Shown: piece by piece, positions 6,203 through 9,638 of the stretch
Position numbering within the stretch: position 1 is the stretch's first letter
How the letters are laid out: every line of letters begins with the position of its first letter
Assembly: GCA_964648705.1 (NCBI GenBank)
Contig: CAZYOI010000022.1
Coordinates: 1 to 9,638, forward strand
Origin: CAZDXV01 sp964648705
GTDB lineage: Bacteria; Patescibacteriota; Minisyncoccia; Minisyncoccales; GWA2-38-27
Reading direction: 5' to 3'
Length of the DNA: 9,638 nucleotides
The notes under the pieces: generated by a model
Seen by the model: only the letters and a program-made list of their open reading frames with translations
What the model was told of the DNA's origin: nothing
Databases searched by the model: none
Program-made: the position numbers and the translations under genes

Positions 6203-6240
6203 AAGGAAGGGCAGAACTACTATCTGGAGAGAAAGAAAGA

Positions 6241-6776
6241 GAAAAGCTAAAAAAGAGAAGAATTGATAAAAAACCCATAGAAGCGGAATTAAAGTTAGAT
6301 ATAGACCACTGGGAAGGAGATACTATCTTGAGAAAAGATAGGTGTTGTATTCTTACCCATACAGAAAGACAGAAAGAAAACCAGGACTAATTTTGGTAGA
6401 CAAACTTGATATGCCTACTGCAAAAGAAACCAGAAAGAAAACAAGATTAAGATTTAAAAGATTTCCTAAAGATAAGAAATTATCAATGACTTATGATAAT
6501 GGAGTAACATTTGCAGAACATGAACTCATTGAAAGGGAGAACGGATTTACTGGCTACTTTGCCTATCCTTATCATCCCCGGGAAAGAGGGTACAATGAAA
6601 ACGCTAACAGATTATTAAGGCAATTCTTTCCTAAGAAAACTAACTTTGCTACAATAACCCAAAAAGATATACAAAAAGCGGTCAGGTTGTTAAACCATCG
6701 GCCACGCAAAAGATTAAACTATGCAACATCTTATGAAGTATTCTACAAAAAAGAAAATTGTTTCACTTTGGAATAG
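6241..6776 (+). pseudogene. IS30-family transposase, truncated and frameshifted
   Basis: The DDE catalytic domain of an IS30 transposase is readable in two frames. The first frame (6241-6372) holds RIDKKPIEAEL and HWEGDT with the first catalytic Asp at 6319-6321. The second frame (about 6370-6776) continues with KPGLILVDKL, TYDNG (second Asp at 6495-6497), HPRERGYNENANRLLRQFF (third residue, Glu, at 6597-6599) and LNHRPRKRLNYATSYEVF. Removing one copy of the 8-bp tandem repeat ACAGAAAG at 6361-6376 rejoins HTER to KPGLIL in one frame, so the repeat is the likely inactivating change. The N-terminal helix-turn-helix half is missing, and upstream of 6241 the frame is disturbed again. A plus-strand ATG at 6342 is therefore not a real start. 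Confidence 0.88.
6361..6376 (+). repeat. 8-bp tandem duplication that frameshifts the transposase
   Basis: ACAGAAAG occurs twice in a row (6361-6368 and 6369-6376) at the exact point where the transposase reading frame switches. Deleting one unit restores a continuous reading of the family's conserved region. Confidence 0.85.
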
Positions 6777-6860
6777 AATTTTAGACAATCCAATATCCCA
6801 TTTTCTCTATCTTATCATTTTTATTGTTTTGAGAGAAATGTTTTTATTACTAAAATACCG

Positions 6861-6869
6861 TGCTATACT
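6861..6869 (+). promoter_or_regulatory. Extended -10 promoter of the metallopeptidase/radical SAM operon
   Basis: TGCTATACT is an extended -10 (TGn plus TATACT at 6864-6869) with no convincing -35 at the expected place (TTTTTA at 6841-6846). The transcript would start near 6876, about 50 nt before the first gene, at the left edge of an inverted repeat. Confidence 0.6.
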
Positions 6870-6873
6870 TTAA

Positions 6874-6900
6874 GTGAAAATAAGACGACCTTATTTTTAC
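6874..6900 (+). promoter_or_regulatory. Inverted repeat at the predicted transcript start
   Basis: GTGAAAATAAG (6874-6884) and CTTATTTTTAC (6890-6900) form an 11-bp stem with one G-T pair around the loop ACGAC. It lies right after the extended -10, so it could be an operator, a 5' stabilising hairpin, or a weak attenuator followed by a short T run. It ends 25 nt before the metallopeptidase ATG. Confidence 0.5.
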
Positions 6901-6925
6901 AAAAACTTGAGAGAATTAGAAGGCC

Positions 6926-7849
6926 ATGAACAAGTTATCAATTATTTTTCAACTAGAAAAAGAGATATTTTATCTTTTTTCAGCTTTAAATTCGGCTGGA
7001 TATGATATAGAGAACAGTCCCAAAGGAATGCATTCTCTTAGAGAAATTATTCGTTGCGAAGTTGAAAATAAAACAGATAAATATTCTCTACTTAAAAAGT
7101 ATTTTTCGAGAAGACATCAAGGACAATTTGTCCAATGGGTACTACACAAAAAATATAATCCGAGAGACTTAGAGTATGTCTACTCTAAAAAAGACTTAGA
7201 TTTCTTTAATAAGTTTGATAGAGAATTCCGAAAGTTTATCTCTAACGAAAAAAAAGGCCTTCCTTGGCTAAAAACTAAAGAGGTTTATCTTTCAGAGAAA
7301 AAAGCTCGAGAAAAAAAGATAATTAAGGAGTTAAATGGTTTAACAGAAAAACTTAATTTAGATTTCAACAAGATAGGTTTATCTAAGATAATCGTTGTAC
7401 CCAATTTCCTTGATGCCTACGGGTGGGGTTATGGGATAAAAGTAAATGAAATTGCTTTTATTATCTACGGCCCTTTAAAAAATGAAGATTTAAGACTAAT
7501 AAGTCATGAGTTTTTTCATATTATAATAAACCCGGTAATATCAAAGAATAAATTATTTCAGAGGGAGATAAAGAAATACCTGAAGTCTGATCAGGTTAAA
7601 AAGAAGTTTAAAACGGGGGGATATCCTAATTGGCTCGTATTGATAGAAGAGCATCTTGTCCGCGCTTTTAATATTAAGACAATGGATTTAGACAAAAAGG
7701 AAAAGGAAAAATTATTAGAACAAGAAAAAGGGAAAGGATACGAATATATAGAAAAGATATATTCCGAACTTAAAGAGAGATACAAAAAAAATGAGCTTCT
7801 TGACATTCTAGATAACATCCTTAATAATATAGACAGGCTTGTTCTTTAA
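6926..7849 (+). CDS. Zinc metallopeptidase-like protein (HEFFH), DUF4932-like
   Basis: The 307-residue product has no signal peptide and no clear membrane span, so it should be cytoplasmic. A gluzincin-type zinc site is visible: H194-E195-F-F-H198 followed by IIINP, and a downstream EEHLVRA at 241-247 that supplies a glutamate as third ligand. HExxH followed by NP and a later E-x-x-x-R-A segment resembles DUF4932 proteins, a poorly characterised family. I am moderately sure of the zinc-protease fold and less sure of the family. The first 120 residues are Lys/Phe-rich and match nothing I know. The gene precedes the radical SAM gene by 22 nt under one promoter, so it probably acts in the same pathway, for example by cleaving a modified peptide. 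The start has only a weak purine-rich site. Confidence 0.8.
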   Translation: MNKLSIIFQLEKEIFYLFSALNSAGYDIENSPKGMHSLREIIRCEVENKTDKYSLLKKYFSRRHQGQFVQWVLHKKYNPRDLEYVYSKKDLDFFNKFDREFRKFISNEKKGLPWLKTKEVYLSEKKAREKKIIKELNGLTEKLNLDFNKIGLSKIIVVPNFLDAYGWGYGIKVNEIAFIIYGPLKNEDLRLISHEFFHIIINPVISKNKLFQREIKKYLKSDQVKKKFKTGGYPNWLVLIEEHLVRAFNIKTMDLDKKEKEKLLEQEKGKGYEYIEKIYSELKERYKKNELLDILDNILNNIDRLVL

Positions 7850-7858
7850 CATAAATTT

Positions 7859-7864
7859 AAGGAG
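7859..7864 (+). promoter_or_regulatory. Ribosome binding site that fixes the radical SAM start
   Basis: AAGGAG lies 7 nt before the ATG at 7872. An in-frame ATG at 7839 would overlap the end of the metallopeptidase gene and lacks such a site, so the downstream start is preferred. Confidence 0.88.
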
Positions 7865-7871
7865 ACTGGAA

Positions 7872-9203
7872 ATGCTATTGTCGAGGTTTTCGAGGGATTC
7901 ACGCCTGCCGTGCAAGTTGAGCAAAGTTGTGGTTAAAACAAAAAGACGGAAATTGCCCTTTGGGCCTGAAGATAAAATTGGGCTAAGAAAAGATGTCTTG
8001 GCTATTCCGTTTAATGATGGATTTGTTCTCTGTATAAAAGACCTAATTCTTCATATCGACAATATCGATCTTTTACGCAAACTTAGTAAGACCTGTCTTT
8101 TAAAAGAACTATCTAGTAAAGAAAGAAAAGATTTGGAACAGTTGTTCTATTATGACTTAATTTCTTGTGAAGACTGCAATAGAAATCTTAAAGAGGTGAA
8201 GGTAAGTCAGCGTTATACAAAACGTTATAAAAAAGGGAGGTTTGTTGCTTTTTCTATGGTTCCTCTAGCCGTAGAGCTAATTATAACCAACACTTGTAAT
8301 TTTCGTTGTATCCACTGTTCAAAAAGCTCTAAATCTGGTAGCTTTCCTAACGAATTATCAACCGAAGAAATTTTACACATTATTGATGAATGTTTAGAAA
8401 TAGGAGTGCCCGAATTACGATTTATGGGCGGGGAACCGTTAGTACATCCGAGTTTTTTTAAGTTTATTGAACACGCTAGAGTAAGAGGAGTATTTCAACT
8501 GAAATTGAGTACAAATGCTTGGTTAATAGATGAAAATAAAGCAAAAAAGCTTGCGGAATGCTTTGACAGTATTCAAATTAGTGTTCATGGGGCTTCCTCG
8601 TCAGTTCATGATCGTATCGTTAGAAAAAAGGGGGCCTGGAGCCAAGCGAGAAGAGCGACAAAGCTTTTGAATGACAATGGTGTAAAAGTCAACATTGGTT
8701 TTTCAGTAATACGAGAAAACGTTCAAGATATTTACAAGATGCCAGAACTTGCTCAGAAATGGAAGGCGGACGGACTAGGTTTTCTTTGCCTTATTCCACA
8801 AGGAAGAGGTGAAGAGCTTAATGGCTGGTCAATAGAGGAAATTCTGGAAATGGGGGAGGAGATAAAAAAGATAAAGCGTGATGTAGGTTCCTGTCTTAAT
8901 TTTGACGTAGCAGGATTTCCTCCTGTAGAACCCCTTGAAAACGATCATACGGTTTATGGTTGCGAAGCAGGAAAGACCTTAATGGTAGTTGACCCTGATG
9001 GCATGATAAAACTTTGTGGTATCTTTGAAAGATTGGGGACAAACATTAAAGAAAGACCCCTCCTAGAGATATGGCATTCACCAGAGTTTGTAAGAGTAAG
9101 AAGACAACAAAATTGTAGAAACTGCAATTTTGGTCCGATCTGCTGGGGATCCTGTATGTTTTTAGAGAAAGAAAGCGCGAAGTATAAAAAGAAAGAAGTA
9201 TAA
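7872..9203 (+). CDS. Radical SAM/SPASM enzyme, candidate peptide maturase
   Basis: With the start chosen from the ribosome binding site, the product is 443 residues. The SAM-cleaving [4Fe-4S] motif is CNFRCIHC (C142, C146, C149), preceded by ELIITNT, with GGEP at 186-189 for SAM binding and STNAW and ISVHG strands in the barrel. A C-terminal SPASM region has cysteines 364, 382, 415, 418, 424 and 428 (CEAG, DPDGMIKLCG, CRNC, CWGSC), enough for auxiliary clusters. Residues about 18-105 precede the barrel and have the strand-rich start and helical end (NDGFVLC, then LEQLFYYDLISCEDC) expected of a PqqD-like RiPP recognition element, a tentative call. Such enzymes usually crosslink or rearrange ribosomal peptides, but NirJ/AhbC/D heme enzymes share the layout. 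It converges with a Cys-containing small-peptide gene. Confidence 0.92.
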   Translation: MLLSRFSRDSRLPCKLSKVVVKTKRRKLPFGPEDKIGLRKDVLAIPFNDGFVLCIKDLILHIDNIDLLRKLSKTCLLKELSSKERKDLEQLFYYDLISCEDCNRNLKEVKVSQRYTKRYKKGRFVAFSMVPLAVELIITNTCNFRCIHCSKSSKSGSFPNELSTEEILHIIDECLEIGVPELRFMGGEPLVHPSFFKFIEHARVRGVFQLKLSTNAWLIDENKAKKLAECFDSIQISVHGASSSVHDRIVRKKGAWSQARRATKLLNDNGVKVNIGFSVIRENVQDIYKMPELAQKWKADGLGFLCLIPQGRGEELNGWSIEEILEMGEEIKKIKRDVGSCLNFDVAGFPPVEPLENDHTVYGCEAGKTLMVVDPDGMIKLCGIFERLGTNIKERPLLEIWHSPEFVRVRRQQNCRNCNFGPICWGSCMFLEKESAKYKKKEV

Positions 9204-9207
9204 AAAA

Positions 9208-9243
9208 GAAAAAGGTACTTTCATATCCGAAAGTACCTTTTTT
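9208..9243. terminator. Bidirectional terminator between the radical SAM and peptide genes
   Basis: A perfect 12-bp stem, AAAGGTACTTTC (9211-9222) with GAAAGTACCTTT (9229-9240) and a 6-nt loop, is flanked by A-rich sequence on the left and Ts on the right. It therefore works as a terminator on both strands. It begins 4 nt after the radical SAM stop. Confidence 0.92.
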
Positions 9244-9246
9244 AAT

Positions 9247-9275
9247 AAAAAAGAGGAACCAAACTTGTCCCTCTT
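9247..9275 (-). terminator. Terminator of the small peptide gene
   Basis: On the minus strand AAGAGGGA (9268-9275) pairs with TTCCTCTT (9251-9258), with one G-T pair and a 9-nt loop, and the stem is followed by a T run. It lies about 32 nt after the peptide stop at 9308-9310. Confidence 0.78.
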
Positions 9276-9307
9276 ATTAGATTCATACACGAAAACGATG
9301 TGGCTTA

Positions 9308-9478
9308 TCAGTCCAGAGAAAAAGCGGGGCAACATACTGCAGCCAAGGTATTTGATTTTTCGTCAGCTGCATTCGGAATTTTGGAATTTCTGAAACAAAC
9401 AGTTGTTTCTTCAGTTACTTCTTCTTTACCACTTTGCTGCATGTCTTCTGGAGCAGTACTTTTTGTTGCCGTTATCAT
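9308..9478 (-). CDS. 56-aa Cys-containing peptide, candidate RiPP precursor
   Basis: This small gene lies opposite a longer but unsupported plus-strand frame. Its 56-residue product starts MITATKSTAPEDMQQ, continues with an acidic stretch KEEVTEETT (18-26) that has no cysteine, and then a C-terminal half with C28 (VCFRNSKIP), C49 and C50 (LAAVCCPAFSLD at the end). A Cys-free charged leader followed by a Cys/Ser/Thr/Asn-containing core is the usual design of ribosomal peptides modified by radical SAM/SPASM enzymes. The gene has an AAGGAG site 7 nt before the ATG, a TTGACA promoter with an extended -10, and a terminator, so it is well supported as real. It converges on the radical SAM gene. No known precursor family was recognised, and no GG cleavage site is present. 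The substrate role is inference. Confidence 0.78.
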   Translation of the reverse strand: MITATKSTAPEDMQQSGKEEVTEETTVCFRNSKIPNAADEKSNTLAAVCCPAFSLD

Positions 9479-9485
9479 ACCGTAT

Positions 9486-9491
9486 CTCCTT
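9486..9491 (-). promoter_or_regulatory. Strong ribosome binding site of the small peptide gene
   Basis: AAGGAG on the minus strand lies 7 nt before the ATG, the same motif and spacing as at the radical SAM gene. It is the best evidence that the minus-strand frame, not the plus-strand frame opposite it, is the gene. Confidence 0.88.
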
Positions 9492-9520
9492 CCGCTAAAG
9501 ACTATTCACTTTTCAATACA

Positions 9521-9537
9521 CTGAGAAACACTCTCAG
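9521..9537 (-). promoter_or_regulatory. 5'-leader hairpin of the peptide gene
   Basis: CTGAGA and TCTCAG form a 6-bp stem around a 5-nt loop, near the 5' end of the predicted roughly 65-nt leader. It could stabilise the transcript or bind a regulator. Confidence 0.4.
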
Positions 9538-9549
9538 CATGCTAATTTC

Positions 9550-9578
9550 AGCCTAACAAAACCAAGTAATCTTGTCAA
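9550..9578 (-). promoter_or_regulatory. Promoter of the small peptide gene
   Basis: On the minus strand a perfect TTGACA (9573-9578) is followed after 17 nt by TAGGCT (9550-9555), which is weak as a -10 but preceded by TGT to give an extended -10. Transcription would start near 9543. Confidence 0.65.
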
Positions 9579-9580
9579 AT

Positions 9581-9606
9581 CTCAGTCTTGTACAATACAA
9601 GATGAG
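9581..9606. promoter_or_regulatory. Palindromic candidate operator upstream of the peptide promoter
   Basis: TCTTGTA-CAA-TACAAGA (9586-9602) is a perfect 7-bp inverted repeat, extended by CTCA (9581-9584) and TGAG (9603-9606) with one unpaired G. It ends 2 nt upstream of the -35 box, which is where an activator would bind. It is not followed by a T run, so it is unlikely to be a terminator. Confidence 0.5.
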
Positions 9607-9638
9607 CCCCAAATGAAAGCCATTTCTAACGCAAAATG

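Larger units (their letters stand above)
6203..6776 (+). mobile_element. IS30-family insertion sequence remnant
   Basis: Only the 3' half of the element's transposase remains. The left boundary is a junction with the antitoxin remnant at about 6199-6217. The right boundary is not defined, since I could not identify a terminal inverted repeat in the roughly 90 nt after the transposase stop. The element separates the minus-strand genes from the plus-strand radical SAM cluster. Confidence 0.75.

Noticed and set aside
6342..6776. A separate 144-aa plus-strand gene starting at 6342
   Set aside because: Its first residues are the out-of-frame part of the transposase; the conserved domain begins upstream in another frame, so it is a pseudogene piece.
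7839..7871. Upstream ATG as start of the radical SAM gene
   Set aside because: It overlaps the metallopeptidase stop and has no ribosome binding site, while AAGGAG sits 7 nt before the in-frame ATG at 7872.
9300..9524. 74-codon plus-strand frame after the radical SAM terminator
   Set aside because: It starts at a GTG-like context without a ribosome binding site and overlaps the minus-strand peptide gene, which has a promoter, AAGGAG and a terminator.
9613..9638. Possible plus-strand gene start (ATG at 9613) running off the edge
   Set aside because: Only eight codons are visible, there is no ribosome binding site, and the nearby TACAAT lacks a -35.
9582..9638. Minus-strand frame ending at a TGA (18 codons from the edge), possibly the end of an upstream gene
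   Set aside because: Too short to separate from chance; it also lies over the palindrome and cannot be extended within the window.
1..9638. CRISPR arrays, tRNA or rRNA genes
   Set aside because: No regularly spaced repeats and no cloverleaf or rRNA-like segments were seen on either strand.

Overview
The window is AT-rich bacterial DNA with compact, overlapping genes, many of them without a visible Shine-Dalgarno sequence. Together with an IS30-type remnant and small conserved membrane genes, this suggests an uncultivated low-GC lineage. Patescibacteria (CPR) is a reasonable guess, but the sequence alone does not prove it, and an rrf2-iscS-iscU-mnmA order also occurs in Clostridia.

Positions 1-3907, all on the minus strand, hold a sulfur-trafficking block. 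In transcription order it contains an IscR-like Rrf2 regulator with a palindromic operator over its own promoter, cysteine desulfurase IscS, scaffold IscU, an AAG-family 3-methyladenine DNA glycosylase, a small zinc-ribbon protein, tRNA 2-thiouridylase MnmA, and the first 19 codons of what looks like ThiI. The first four genes overlap end to start (4, 11 and 16 nt), and mnmA and the thiI-like gene share an ATGA overlap. IscS would supply persulfide sulfur both to Fe-S assembly on IscU and to tRNA thiolation by MnmA and ThiI. A terminator after the zinc-ribbon gene and a candidate promoter before mnmA divide the block.

Positions 3946-5522 (minus) hold an envelope pair with its own promoter and terminator: a DUF4870-type small membrane protein and a secreted, C-terminally anchored protein with two pre-peptidase-C-like beta domains.

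Positions 5600-6776 are a scarred zone. A RelE/ParE toxin gene is intact, but its antitoxin has lost the N-terminal DNA-binding half exactly where an IS30-family transposase remnant begins. The transposase is also frameshifted, visibly by an 8-bp tandem duplication.

Positions 6861-9606 hold the most interesting part, a candidate undescribed peptide-modification system. On the plus strand are a HEFFH zinc metallopeptidase (DUF4932-like) and a radical SAM/SPASM enzyme with an N-terminal domain resembling a RiPP recognition element. Converging on them from the minus strand is a 56-codon gene with its own promoter, strong ribosome binding site and terminator. Its product has an acidic, Cys-free N-terminal half and a Cys-containing C-terminal half ending in a CCP motif. 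I read it as a candidate RiPP precursor. The radical SAM and peptide genes have strong AAGGAG sites at the same 7-nt spacing, unlike the minus-strand genes in the rest of the window.
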